Source of the DNA: Branchipolynoe longqiensis
Taxonomy: Eukaryota; Annelida; Polychaeta; Phyllodocida; Polynoidae
Length of the DNA: 64,000 nt
Direction: 5' to 3'
Assembly: GCA_030323885.1 (NCBI GenBank)
Contig: CM059194.1
Coordinates: forward strand, 24,726,780 to 24,790,779
In this document: piece after piece, positions 52,359-62,796 of the stretch
Layout of the letters: each line of letters opens with the position of its first letter
How positions within the stretch are numbered: the stretch's first letter is position 1
Program-made: the position numbers and the translations under genes
Notes under the pieces: generated by a model
Database searches by the model: none
Told to the model about the DNA's origin: nothing
The model's input: only the letters and a program-made list of their open reading frames with translations

Positions 52359-53380
52359 TTACACCATTCCTTTCCTCCAGGTGTGTGAAATAAGTCTTTC
52401 TTTAGTTATTTTGTCTAAACCAAATTGTTCTAAATGTTTTCTTAAAAAAGGAATGCCAAAAGGGGTATTGTCGACATGTCTCTGTGAACTGTTAGTGGTC
52501 CTTGATGTTGTAGGTTGTTCTTTTCTCTTGGGAATCTGATCACGTCTTTTGATGCTGATGTTATTGCCACCAACCATGGTTGTGTTTCCCATGCTGGAAC
52601 TATCAGTACTGCATGGGTGTGATCCATCTTGATCTTCCTGGCCACTCTTCTGATAATGCTGAATTGTGGGAATATGTAATAGAATTTATTATCCCAAAAG
52701 AATGAAATGCGTCTACTCTCCATGCTTCTAGCTCTGGATGCCAAGACACATATTTTGGTAATTTTTTGTTACTGCTTGATGCAAACAAATCAATATGAGG
52801 TTTGCCCCATTTGTGACAAATGTTGTCGAAAATATTCTGATTCAAAGACCATTCTAAATTGTCATGAATATGTTGGCTTTTCTTGTCAGCCAAAGTATTT
52901 TGACTGCCTGGAATATGTGCTTCTGTTAGACATATTTCATGTTTCTCTGCCCAATCCCAAATGAGTTTAGCCATATAGTTACATGGTTTTGAACGAGTCC
53001 CTCCTATATTATGGATATAAGCCATAGCTGTCATGTTATCTGTTAAAACTCTTACATGATTTTTAGGGGTGTGAATCAGACTACAGACCCCTAGGTGAAT
53101 GGCTCTAAGCTCTAATACATTGATGTGATCGGAGATTTCATCTTCCATCCAATGACCACCAGCCTTCTAATTAAGCGTCTGTTGTAACTGTAGTGTTGGG
53201 CTCTCCCATCCTAATGGGGTTGGGTGAGCTGTTAATGTGTAAAAGCCACCAGATTATATCGTTCTGGCCTTCTGGTGAGATTGTCATGGGCCGCTTGAAG
53301 TTTCCTTTTGTGCATGCCAATGCCAAGTTCTTATCTATATCTAGAGATTTATTATGAGCCTTGCCATAAAGAATATCCAA
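52359..53380 (-). pseudogene. DIRS-type RNase H and linker
   Basis: In order on the minus strand: ALACTKGNFKRPMTISPEG, NDIIWWLLHINSSPNPI, TVTTDA (first RNase H Asp), a frame break near 53160, HINVLELRAIHLGVCSL (Glu), RVLTDNMTAMAYIHNIGGT (Asp), HIPGSQNTLADKKSQ (last Asp), EWSLNQNIFDNICHKWG, PHIDLFASSSNKKLPKYVSW. HIPG..N..AD..S and PxIDLFAS..N..LP.YVSW are diagnostic of DIRS/Ngaro RNase H. Linker frames follow to GIPFLRKHLEQFGLDKITKE. The element is frame-broken in several places. Confidence 0.9.
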
Positions 53381-53399
53381 AAGTGTATGCTATAATTAT

Positions 53400-53697
53400 T
53401 CCTATCAATACTGCAATTTGTCTTATCTTAGGTTTGTTCAATATTAGTAATTGATTTGCTGTTGTTGTAAATTTGTTCTGTTAATGGAATGGTCATTTCT
53501 GTGGTGTCAATAAAGAAACCTGGAAACTTTAACTTGTTTGTTGGTGTTAGTACTGATTTAGTTTCATGTATGTAGAAAATCCTAGTTTTGTAAACGTTTC
53601 ACATAATTTGTCTACTGCTGTCTGGCATTGTTGTGTTTGTGTGACAATAAATGAATCATCAATGTATGGAAACATAATATGTCCTTCCCTAACCATC
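53400..53697 (-). pseudogene. DIRS-type reverse transcriptase, C-terminal part
   Basis: LMVREGHIMFPYIDDSFIV holds the catalytic Y-I-D-D; then TFTKLGFSTYMKLN and, in another frame, KLKFPGFFIDTTEMTIPL, the usual FLGF-like strand. Everything upstream of VREGHI (fingers and first catalytic Asp) is lost where the CCGGG-word element begins. Confidence 0.87.
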
Positions 53698-54263
53698 AGG
53701 GGCGATCCGGGGAATATTGCAATCTGGGCTCGATCCTGCATCATCCAGGTGTAATCCGGGGGTGGTCCGGGGGTGGTCCGGGGGTAGTCCGTGTCCCGTC
53801 CGGGGCATTTTTAAGCCGGAAGAGCCACGTTTTAGCCACAGTTTAACCCGGACTAGCCCCGGTTTAGCCTGAACTAGCCCCAACAGAGTCACAGACCACT
53901 GCCCGGATAAGACCCGGACAGGCCGGATGACCATGGATTAACCATGGATCACCACAAATAGCCATGGATGACCACATATTACTCACGGACTACCCCAGGA
54001 TGAGTGCCACATTTCAGGATATCATCCGGGGGTTGTCTGGGGCTCGTCCGGGGGTTGTCCTGGGCACATCCAGGTAGTCCGTGGGTTGTCTGAGGCTCAT
54101 CCAGGGTGATCTGGGCTTGTAGTTCATGGCTCGTCCGGGTAGGTGTGAGAGCGAGGCAAAAACAGCGATTTTATCCAGGGCTGTCCGGGACAGTCCGGGG
54201 GAGTGGTCTGGGGTGGTCCAGCTAAAATCCGGGCTCGTCCAGGTAGGTGTGACTTGGGCTTTA
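53698..54263. mobile_element. CCGGG-word element with a GTCACAC end
   Basis: About 9-10 bp words (GTCCGGGGGTTGTC, GGTGGTCCGGGGGTAGTCC, ATCCATGG) fill 560 bp. The right end, read reversed, is TTAAAGCCCAAGTCACACC then TACCTGGACGAGCCCGG. GTCACAC about 11 bp from the end is the pattern of the 18-28 kb elements. The left end (ACCATCAGGGGCGATCCGG) is not a clear match. It lies against the broken DIRS RT. No coding. Confidence 0.6.
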
Positions 54264-54271
54264 ATGATCAC

Positions 54272-54879
54272 TTAGGCCCGCTTGAAAGTATTGAAGTGCC
54301 CCTCGATTGTTTTCCTCATAAGTGTCATTATGTGGATCTTCTTGCGCTTTTGCACCTTGCACTTCTTTGTTTCCTTACCACAGTATATCGGGTATTTTCC
54401 CCTGTGCTTGGTGTCAGAGTCAGAGCTCGTTGAAGACGAGTCTGATGAGGAGGCAGAGGAAGAAGATTTGTGTTTCCTCCACTTGTTTGTCTCCTTCTTG
54501 CTCTTCTTCATGAGAGGCTTCTTCTTATGGGCCTTCATGTACTCATCCCCTTCCTTTTGTGTTTCCATTTACGCACAGACACAACCACTTCCTCCTCTGA
54601 CTCGTCATCAGACAAGGCCTGATCCTCTGAAAGGTCCTCCCATTCGAGATTCGTCAGAATCTAACGTGACCTTAGACTGCTTTTTCTTAGTGGATGCTGC
54701 TCTCGAAGGTAGCATTTCCTCCATCTTTTGTTGAACGAGTCCAGCCACTTGTTCATCCAGGTCAGCTGGGCTGGGGCCGTTATGGTACCCCCCCACCTCG
54801 TCCAAATCTCTTTATTCTTGCGAGGGTGACCTGTGTACCCATGCCGGCAGTGAATGGTCTTCATCATCACTGAGCACAT
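54272..54879 (-). pseudogene. Lys/Ser-rich broken ORFs, possibly retroelement ORF1
   Basis: Minus-strand frames: HCRHGYTGHPRKNKEIW, then after a G-run shift DEVGGYHNGPSPADLDEQVA, LVQQKMEEMLPSRAAS, and a downstream basic/Ser frame (KHKSSSSASSSDSSSTSSD). No domain recognised. Position on the DIRS coding strand and upstream of its RT remnant makes a gag-like ORF1 possible, but that is inference. Could equally be an unrelated pseudogene. Confidence 0.4.
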
Positions 54880-55714
54880 GAGATGCCTCTTGCCTTACTC
54901 CACTTCGTAGCCATGTCTCGGAGACTGTAAGTAAAAACAAAACCAATGATTAGGCATTGTTCAGGGCTGATTATCACACTGATAATTAGAGTATAATTAT
55001 GGTAGGTGTGTATTATGGCGTTAAAAGGGGTTTTTATCGTAACCGTTTGACTAATAGACAGTCACAGAATGACGGTATGGGAAACCAACCGATCCAAACG
55101 AGGGTTAGGGACCAGTGTAGTGGTACCCACCCACACTCTAAATACCTATAAACTTCTCCCACTTGTGGCTTTCTTCGCCAACAAGTTGAAGAAAATACTA
55201 TCGGACTCAGAGGTATGCCATAACGAGAATAACAATTGGGGAATTTTAAAGAAACCCAGGGAAAAAATTCCTAGCGATGGAACTGGCTCCTGCCAAACAT
55301 CTCTCTGTTCTTCGGCAATGGGTGGCTTGATAAATAACCGAACAATGGATGCATTGTTCTATCGATCATATCAAATACGATCAAAACTAAGCTGCAAAAC
55401 AGTAATAACTTATCGAAAAGTTTCAGAAAATTTGTACGTGAATGCTAACATGAACTGAACCAACATATCAAGTTTGAAAGATACTAACCTGTGTGGTTTT
55501 GTAGTTAATGTAGAAAAACTTCCGTAGCTGCTCACAAATGTCCTCCTGCTGTGAGCTGATTATGCTAATTGCTGAACCCGGATGTGCTTCCTTCTCCCTG
55601 GGCTAAGAGTAGCCAGAGGCATAGTACCGAGGTAAAATATATATATATAAATTGCAACCTACTATTAGAACAATAATCAAAATTAAAATAGAATCTAGCT
55701 GCTGTACAACCATA
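54880..55714. other. No supported gene
   Basis: A 129-residue plus frame (55069-55458) has no recognisable domain, no neighbouring exon and ordinary AT content; left uncalled. (AT)n at 55639-55650. Confidence 0.45.
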
Positions 55715-55715
55715 G

Positions 55716-55782
55716 CACGTTGATTGATTGGTGGTTGCTTTACGCCATGTCAGCAGCATTGGCTATATTCACGGCGAGAACT
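55716..55782 (+). mobile_element. SINE D 3' fragment, copy 2
   Basis: TTGATTGATTGGTGGTTGC, TTTACGCCATGTCAGCAGC, ATATTCACGGCGAGAAC. Matches 20602-20685. Confidence 0.6.
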
Positions 55783-56162
55783 GTTTATTCTGTAAAATCA
55801 ATTATGTGTCAATTGACACTCATGAAATTAAAAAGCTCACAATTATATAGTTGTGGCCAAAGGAAATAAAATTCCTGACAAAAAATGTCAGATTTATTAG
55901 TAATTGATAGAATTTATTTAGTAAACTATATGAGGTGGTCCAGGCTAGCTGCCCTCAAAAAGGCTAACATGTTTTCTTGTTTTACTTTAATAAAAAGGTC
56001 ATGCATACTGTCTGCAGTGTAAAATTGTTGGCGCGGGGCCAACAAATCAAAACATGGTTAAACCATTAATGTACACTAATGTTACACCGTACATTTCATC
56101 TGCCCTGCTATACAAAATTTGGTGCAGGAGTCTCCTTCCTGCATTTCTATTGAGTGCTTATG
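55783..56162. other. No recognisable feature
   Basis: AT-rich. Confidence 0.5.
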
Positions 56163-56173
56163 CTGTACATTAT

Positions 56174-56518
56174 GCCAGGCGCGGTGGCCGAATGGGTAGA
56201 GCACAGGCCTCGTGTGCTGAAGATCGGGAGTTCGCGAGTTTGGTTTCCGGTTGAGTCAAACCAATGACTTAAAAATTGATACTTGTCGCTCCCTAGCCTG
56301 GTGCTCAGCATTATTAGGTTAGGGCAAGGACTGGTTAGCTCGGTGTCAGGATAATGTGACTGAGTGGGATATCGGGTCATGGTGCCGGTGGCCTGATTTC
56401 CCAGTGGGGCAGCACTATAAAATCGCCATGAGTGCGTACTGTCACAAGTCGGTACCCGTCCTGATATGACCTTAGCTGTTGCTAGGATGTAAAACAACAA
56501 CAAACAAACAAACAAAAA
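56174..56518 (+). mobile_element. SINE A, full-length reference copy, plus, with TSD
   Basis: 345 bp: head GGCGCGGTGGCCGAATGGGT, full body, 3' end CCTTAGCTGTTGCTAGGATG, then AAAACAAC and an (AAAC)n tail. Flanked by CTGTACATTAT at 56163-56173 and 56519-56529, exact. The best copy here for defining the family. Confidence 0.95.
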
Positions 56519-56529
56519 CTGTACATTAT

Positions 56530-57190
56530 ACAGCGTGGACTACTCCCCACTTGTACGATTTCACCATGTAGAAACCCAAATATCATCGTCCCAGTGCTTC
56601 GGCGCTGACAACATAATCTGTTCAGAAGAATAACAGGTATACATATAAAAAAAAAAAACTATATTGCAGGGAGAGGGGCCGTGCAGGGGAGTGGGATAAT
56701 CCGATTAATAAGGGTAGGGAGAGGGGGCAGGGGCGGCAAGTGGCGGGAGAGTAATCCGATTAATAAGGCAAATGGCGTCTTATAAGTTCTAATTGTCACC
56801 GGAAGCAGTTTAGGGTCATGATCAGCGTCCCTCTTACTCAGTAGAACGTAGCCCAGGCCAGGCGCACAATGGCGTCTTTGTGGTCGCGCAGACGACACAG
56901 CGCCCGGGCTCTTAATAAACTATATCCCACATATAGTCACCGCGCCGTGAATCATCGCCGCACGCATGCGAGGTTTACACATTGAACTTCCGGTCCGTGA
57001 TGAAACGCATGCGCAACGGCGTCATTTCGCCGCCGCGCGACGTGACAGTAAGTTGTGCGCGACTATTTACGATGGACGGAGGCAGGGACATACGCCCCCT
57101 GGCGGGAGCTGCTAGCAATGTGTCTCACCCCCTCTCCCCTCCCACCTCCCCACCCCACCCCCTCAACCCCCACTACCCACCCCCACCCAC
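56530..57190. other. No gene; CpG-rich patch 56860-57110
   Basis: ACTTCCGG (56986-56993, ETS-like) lies 14 bp before GCATGCGCAA (57008-57017, NRF1-like) in CpG-rich DNA. This looks promoter-like but no exon is supported on either side. Confidence 0.4.
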
Positions 57191-57197
57191 CGCAACC

Positions 57198-57535
57198 ATC
57201 GGGCGCGGTGACCGAACCGGCAGAGCGGGGTCCTCGCATGCACGCTGGAGATAGGGAGTTTGGTTCCCAGTCGAGTCAAACCAATGACATACCAAATTGA
57301 TACTTGTCACTACCTAGCCTAGCGCTCGGCATTAATAGGATAGGGCAAGAACTGGTTGGCTCCGTGCAAGGATAATATGACTGTGTTCGGATATCGGGTC
57401 ATGGTGCTGGTGGCTTGATTCTTCCAGTGGTGCCACACTATAAAATTGCCATGAGTGTGCACTGTCACAAATTGGTACCCATCCAAATATGACCTCAGAT
57501 GTTGCCAGGACATAAAACTCCGACAACCAACCAAC
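57198..57535 (+). mobile_element. SINE A, full-length, plus
   Basis: Head GGGCGCGGTGACCGAACCGG, B-box text GGGAGTTTGGTTCCC, full body, tail CTCCGACAACCAACCAAC. ACCGCAACC and ACTGCAACC at the edges may be the target duplication. Confidence 0.9.
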
Positions 57536-57544
57536 ACCACTGCA

Positions 57545-57954
57545 ACCCCCACCTCTAATTTCTAAGCGTTCTCCCCCCCCCCCTTTATTCCAATTAGCAG
57601 TACATCAGTGTGTATTATCTCCACTGTCGCCTCTCGCTAATTCCGCCATCTTGTATATCCCGCCCCGCTTGGGTGGGTGGGGGAAAAGGGGTAAGGACTA
57701 AGAGCAGCTCGACTTTGTTTTGTTGGGGACAGCTTTAAGAGACGCGCGCGTTTCTGCAGCATTTAGGAAACGCTAAATCTGGTGAGAACCTTTGCTTGGC
57801 ACCGCATTAAATCAGCCGCATGTATCCTCTGCGCGGCGTGAGCAGCTCGTGAGCAGCTCGTGAGCAGCTCAACGCCCTTGGGCCATCGGACACTGAGTAA
57901 TACGCAGAGCGCCACCAGAGTGTGCCACGTTCACTGAACGCACAGCGAGCGGCT
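57545..57954. other. No recognised gene
   Basis: Three tandem GTGAGCAGCTC units at 57838-57870. A poly-C run at 57571-57582. Otherwise unassigned. Confidence 0.5.
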
Positions 57955-57967
57955 CGCATTGTCTGAC

Positions 57968-58288
57968 ACCAGGCTCCACAGTGGCCCAATCGGTCGAACG
58001 CAGGCCTCGCATGCGGGATTTAGGGAGTTTCGTTCCCAGTTGAGTCAAACCAATGACTTATAAAATTTACACTTGTCGCTTCCTAGCCTGACGCTCGGCA
58101 TTAATAGGATAGGGCAAGGACTGCGTTAGCTTAGTGTCAGGATAATCTGACTGAAGGGGATATTGGGCCATGGTGCTGGCAGGCCTGGTCTCCCAGTGGG
58201 GCAGCACTACTTCGTAGTGCTGTCACAAGTCAGTACCCATCCTGATATGAATCTAGATGTTGCCAGGATGTAAAACTCCAACAACCAA
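57968..58288 (+). mobile_element. SINE A, full-length, plus, with TSD
   Basis: Head CCACAGTGGCCCAATCGG, full body with a small deletion near 58213, tail AAAACTCCAACAACCAA. Flanked by CGCATTGTCTGAC at 57955-57967 and 58289-58301, exact 13 bp. Confidence 0.94.
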
Positions 58289-58446
58289 CGCATTGTCTGA
58301 CGGGAAAATGTCACGTGACCTCCGTGGGAAGGAACTGGAATATTGGCACGCTGTCTGTAGATAGCAAAATAATTAACAAGCACTCTTTGCTGGATAATTT
58401 GGTCATTGAGTGTATCAAGCATACAGTCTACAATCAAATTAGCTCA

Positions 58447-58757
58447 TTAAAGTTCCATTGTTCGATGAAAGCAGCAACTTTTCAAAGCCAAAACAATTAT
58501 CTAGATTTGATTCTACATATCTAACTTAGATACCAGTGCACTTATTAAACATGGAGTCAATTTAATAGAACCTGTTCCTGTAGAAGACTATGGTGTCCGA
58601 GTTTTGGCAAGCATGCCTAAATTAATTTTGCACAGTTGCACTTCATATATCTCAAAAGTTAGCCACATAAAATAAAATGTACTTCAAGCGAACGTAAGGT
58701 ACATTATAAGCAATGACCTTCGAACCATAAATTCCATTTTATTTTATTTTAGATATA
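58447..58757 (-). mobile_element. TTAA-MITE, reversed, missing one end
   Basis: TTAAAGTTCCATTGTTCGAT at the left, then ATCTAGATTTGATTCTACAT, AATAGAACCTGTTCCTG, GTTTTGGCAAGCATGCC, ACATAAAATAAAATGTAC. The expected second terminus is missing. Confidence 0.78.
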
Positions 58758-58825
58758 TTGTAAAGTTGTATAGTTCGATTACCAAGACATTTGCCTAGAT
58801 TTGATTCTACATATCCCACAGACTA
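58758..58825 (-). mobile_element. TTAA-MITE terminus, second partial copy
   Basis: TGTAAAGTTGTATAGTTCGA then GCCTAGATTTGATTCTACAT: the same terminus again, in the same orientation, directly after the previous copy. Confidence 0.6.
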
Positions 58826-58849
58826 TTGTCAAATATTTTAGACGTAGAA

Positions 58850-59478
58850 ATAATAGTTTCTAATCGTAGCGATATCAAACAGCATATTAATGGATATTAA
58901 ATAGTATATTAATGGAAATGTCTTAGGCAGAGAAAATAAACACTTTCCAATAGGAATAATATTTGAAGAATGAACCCATATTTTGTAATTAAAAAATTTA
59001 AGGGAAGGTACAAAAATAGGGTGGTGGTATTTAGTAGTATATTAATGGATTTTAAATCGTACATTAATGGAAATGCTTTAGGCAGACAGAACACATTTAC
59101 ACTTTCTAATACCAGCGATATTTGAAGAATGAACCCATATTTTGCTATTTAAACAAATGAATTGAAGGGACACAAATGGGGTGGTGGTATTAAGTAGTAT
59201 ATTAATGGATGTTAAATCGTACATTAATGGAAATGTTTTGGACAGACAGACAAAATTAACACTTTCTGAAACCAGCGGTATTTGAAGAATGAACCCAAAT
59301 TTTGTTATTTAACCAAAAAAGGGACGGTACAGAGATGGGCTTGTAGTATTAAGTAGAATATTAATGACTATTAAATAGTATATTAATGGAAATGTCTTAG
59401 GCAGAGAAAATTAACACGTTCAAGTAATACCAGCGATATGTGAAGAATGAACCCATATTTTGCTATTTAAAAAGAAAG
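58850..59478. repeat. About 160-bp tandem repeat, four units
   Basis: The landmark ATTAATGGAT/ATTAATGACTA recurs near 58885, 59041, 59201 and 59361. Each unit carries ATTAATGGAAATG, GGCAGA or GACAGACAGA, TTTGAAGAATGAACCCA and a GGTGGTATTAAGTAGTAT joint. Units differ by small indels. Confidence 0.9.
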
Positions 59479-59786
59479 AAAAATAAAAAGGGGGCAAGTA
59501 CAGAGGGGGGGAGGGGCAAGCATAGAGTGTAACATTAACACCACATACCACCTCCCAACTTCCGGTCTACGTGCGCATGCGCCGCTCAGGAACCAGCTGC
59601 GAGACAGGTAGCCAACTGAGTGAAACTCCAAAGCGAGGCTCTGTGTGTCCCTCTCTGCGTTATACATCATATAGAGTTGGGCCGTCTGAAGGCGTGAGTG
59701 TAACATCGCTTCAAACAGCTCGGACACAAAAATGTTGCAGTGTTCAGCAACAAGTTGACCGTCTGCGTCGGTCCATTCCAATATTG
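59479..59786. other. No gene; ETS/NRF1-like pair at 59558-59583
   Basis: ACTTCCGG (59558) and TGCGCATGCGCC (59572). Promoter-like, with no supported exon. Confidence 0.4.
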
Positions 59787-59798
59787 TGCTGCCGAATC

Positions 59799-60111
59799 GG
59801 TTGGTTGGTTGTTGGAGTTTTACGTCCTGGCAACATCTAAGGTCATATCAGAAGGGGTACTGACCTGCGACAGTGCACACTCATGGCGACTTTATAGTTC
59901 TGCCTCACTGGGAAATCAGCACCATGACACGGTATAGCACTCAGTCACATTATCCTGACACTGAGCAAACCAGTCCTTGCCCTATCCTATTATTGTCGAG
60001 CGGAAAAGTAGGAAGCAAAAATTATCAATTATATAAGTTATTGGTTTGACTTGACCGGGAATTGAACTCCCGATCGCCCGCACGGGAGGCCGGCGCTCTA
60101 CCGACTCGGCC
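59799..60111 (-). mobile_element. SINE A, full-length, minus, with TSD
   Basis: Tail GGTTGGTTGGTTGTTGGAG... to head CTCTACCGACTCGGCC; B-box text GGGAATTGAACTCCCG. Flanked by TGCTGCCGAATC at 59787-59798 and 60112-60123, exact. Confidence 0.95.
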
Positions 60112-60136
60112 TGCTGCCGAATCAGAAGGAGCCAAG

Positions 60137-60186
60137 TTGTTTGTTGGAGTTTTGCGTCCTGGCAACATCTGAGGTCATATCAGGAG
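60137..60186 (-). repeat. SINE A 3' end only, minus
   Basis: TTTGTTGGAGTTTTGCGTCC, TGGCAACATCTGAGGTC. GAGCCAAGTT occurs on both sides (60129-60138, 60189-60198) and may be its target duplication. Confidence 0.8.
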
Positions 60187-60199
60187 AAAGAGCCAAGTT

Positions 60200-60372
60200 A
60201 CAGGGTGTTGTGGGGTGGGGGTGGGGTGTGTGTGTGGGGGGGGGGGGAGTCGGATGGTTCTTTCTTCCTGCAGTACATGACCCGGGGGGAGGTGGGGGGG
60301 GGGGGGGGGGGGGGGGGGTTGAGGGTCGGTGCGGGGGGCGGGGGTGTAGGGGGGGGGGGGCGTGTAGGGGTA
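60200..60372 (+). repeat. Poly-G/GGGGTG tract
   Basis: G runs of 9 to about 24 bases (60237-60247, 60294-60319, 60349-60360). Homopolymer lengths are unreliable in assemblies. Confidence 0.85.
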
Positions 60373-60440
60373 GACGACATGGAAAAGAAATTATACACCT
60401 CAAACATAAACAATGAAAGAATGTCTTCCTTCTTCTTAAC

Positions 60441-60600
60441 CGGACATGGTCGTCGAATTGGTACAGCGCAGACTTCCCGTACGGAAGGTCGGGAGTTCCA
60501 ATTCCAGCCGAATCAAACCACTGAGTTATATAATTGATACTCGTCACTAGGGCCTAGCCTGGCGCTGGGCATTAACAGGATAGGACAGGGAATGGTTTGC
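60441..60600 (+). mobile_element. SINE A, 3'-truncated, plus
   Basis: Head ACATGGTCGTCGAATTGG, GGGAGTTCCAATTCC, body to GGCATTAACAGGATAGGAC, then it stops. Confidence 0.78.
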
Positions 60601-60639
60601 ACTGTGGTTGTCTATGCATCCAATTATGTATAGCTTAGA

Positions 60640-60745
60640 CATGCACGCCCAAATTAATGTTGCATGCTTGCAGTTCAAATATTTCAAAAATTAGTAATTC
60701 AAGATAAAACTTACTTCGAACTAAAGTAAGGTAGATTATAGCACA
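60640..60745 (-). mobile_element. TTAA-MITE internal fragment
   Basis: CCCAAATTAATGTTGCATGC, TCAAATATTTCAAAAATTAG and AAGATAAAACTTACTTCGAA correspond to the middle of reversed MITE copies. No termini. Confidence 0.5.
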
Positions 60746-60794
60746 CAATCTACTACTAGTACTAGTACTATACTTATCAAAAAAGAAATGTCTG

Positions 60795-61553
60795 ATATTC
60801 AAAACCACTGGACAGAAACACAAAACCACCAGACAGAACCTCAAAACCACCAGACAGAAACTCAAGACCACCAGACAGACAGACAGAACCTCAAAACCAC
60901 CAGACAGACACTCAAAACGATCGGAGAGAAACTCAAAACCATCGGACAGAAACTCAAAACCATCGGACAGAAACTCAAAATCACCAGACTGAAACCTAGA
61001 ACTACAGGACAGAAACCCAATACCAGCAGACAGAAACCTAGAACGACAGGACAGGAACTCAAAACCATCGCATAGAAACTCAAAGCCACCAGACAAAAAC
61101 AGACAGAAACTCAAAACCAGCAGACAGAAACTTAAAGCCACCAGACAGAACCGCTAAACCACCAGACAGAAACTCAAAAGCACCAGACAGAAACTCAAGA
61201 CCACCAGACAGACAGACAGAAACTCAAAACCAGCAGACAGAAATTCAAAACCACTGGACAAACTCAAAACCACCCGGCAGAAACTCAAAACCACCAGACA
61301 GAAACTCAAAACCACCAGACAGAAATTCAAAACCACCGGACAGAAACTCAAAACCACCAGACAGAAACTCAAAACCACCGGACAGAAACTCAAAACCACC
61401 AGACAGAAACTCAAAACCACCAGACAGAAATTCAAAACCACTGGACAGAAACTCAAAACCACCAGACAGAAATTCAAAACCACCAGACAGAAACTCAAAA
61501 CCACCGGACAGAAACTCAAAACCACCAGACAGAAATTCAAAACCACGGGACTT
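60795..61553 (+). repeat. 21-bp minisatellite
   Basis: About 36 units based on CAGACAGAAACTCAAAACC plus AC, with 4- and 8-bp extra CAGA insertions near 60875 and 61085-61100. A seven-residue period (QTETQNH) stays open on plus and a LVVLSFC period on minus, both broken by the insertions. The right half (61270-61553) is the more homogeneous. Confidence 0.94.
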
Positions 61554-62029
61554 TGCAACTTAAGGATATATCAAATATTCATGCCAAGAACATATGGTAA
61601 AATCAGGCGACCAGATCCTATTGCAGGAGTTGATAAAAGCCACATCTTACCGATGAATCATTTACAAATTAATTTTGTTAAAATTAAAGTTGAAAGGTAA
61701 ATCTAAGGAAGTATATAATTGAAAAGAGAGTGAGCTATCAATGGTGGTCCCGCCATCCCAGCCTCCCAGCCACATGCGCGTGCGCACACCTGTGATAGTA
61801 CTTCCACTTCCATGTTTCATCTGTTATCAGTGACTCATCCCCCCTAATCTCTCGCGCCACCCAGCTCGGGATGTGAAATATCGCCCACTTTCCATATCAG
61901 CCACCTCCCCCCCCCGCCCCTCACACACATCACCCCCGCCCCTCACTCACACACACACCCCTATCCACACACCACCACCACCAGCTCTCTACACTGCGTC
62001 TCCCACACCACCTGCCCCAGTCAGGAATC
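61554..62029. other. No recognised gene
   Basis: C-rich with CACACA at 61910-61990. Unassigned otherwise. Confidence 0.5.
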
Positions 62030-62386
62030 TTAAAGCTGCATAGTCTGATGAAATATCAAATTTTCAAAAACAAACCAAGTATCTAGATTTGATTTTACAT
62101 ATCTAACTTAGATACTGATGCACTTATTAAGCATTCTTTTTCTGCATAGAAGGCAATACTGAGTCAATTTAACAGAACCTGTTACTGCAGAAGTCTAGGG
62201 TGTCAGAGCTTTGGCAAGCCTGCCAAAACTAATTTTCCATGTTTGCACTAAAAATATTTCCAAAGTTTACCATTTAAAATAAAAGTTATTTGAACTAATG
62301 TAAAGTAGATACTAGTGATCTATTCTAATATATTTATCTCAGAAAAAAATGCAGAAATTCAAAATCATCGGCCTATGCAACTTTAA
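62030..62386 (-). mobile_element. TTAA-MITE, full-length, reversed
   Basis: TTAAAGCTGCATAGTCTGAT at the left, TCATCGGCCTATGCAACTTT then AA at the right. TTAA at 62030-62033 and 62383-62386. 357 bp. Landmarks in reverse: CCAAAACTAATTTTCCATG, ACAGAACCTGTTACTGC. Confidence 0.9.
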
Positions 62387-62432
62387 TGTTTAGACCAGAA
62401 CGAGGCTGGCATTGGAAACACATTCAGTGTTG

Positions 62433-62756
62433 GTAGTTTTACGTACTTGCAACATCTAAGATCATATCAGGACTGGCACCGACTTGTGACAACGCGCAGT
62501 CATGGGGACTTTATAGTGCTGTCCCACTGGGAAATCAGGCCGCCGGCACCATGACCGGCTATCCCACCACACAGTCACATTATCCTGATACAGTGTTAAC
62601 CAGTCCTTGTCCTATCCTACTAATGCTGAGTGTCAAGCTAGGTAGGAATAAATAGCAATGTTGTAAGTCATTGGTTTGACTGGGCTACGATTCGAACTCC
62701 TGACCTTCAGCATGGGAGGCCTAAGCTCTACCAATTCGGCCACCGCGTCCGGAGGA
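62433..62756 (-). mobile_element. SINE A, full-length, minus, 40-bp flanking repeat
   Basis: Tail truncated to GTAGTTTTACGTACTTGC; full body; head ACCAATTCGGCCACCGCG. Flanked by a 40-bp direct repeat, 62393-62432 and 62757-62796, starting GACCAGAACGAGGC and ending CACATTCAGTGTTG, with five mismatches, all transitions. Confidence 0.88.
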
Positions 62757-62796
62757 GACCAGAACGAGGCCGGCACCAAAAACACATTCAGTGTTG

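Noticed and set aside
54272..54568. Ser/Lys-rich host protein
   Set aside because: Frames are broken and sit on the coding strand beside DIRS remnants; no intact start-to-stop gene.
55069..55458. 129-residue plus-strand ORF as a host gene
   Set aside because: No recognisable domain, no splice-linked neighbours, and a length expected by chance at this composition.
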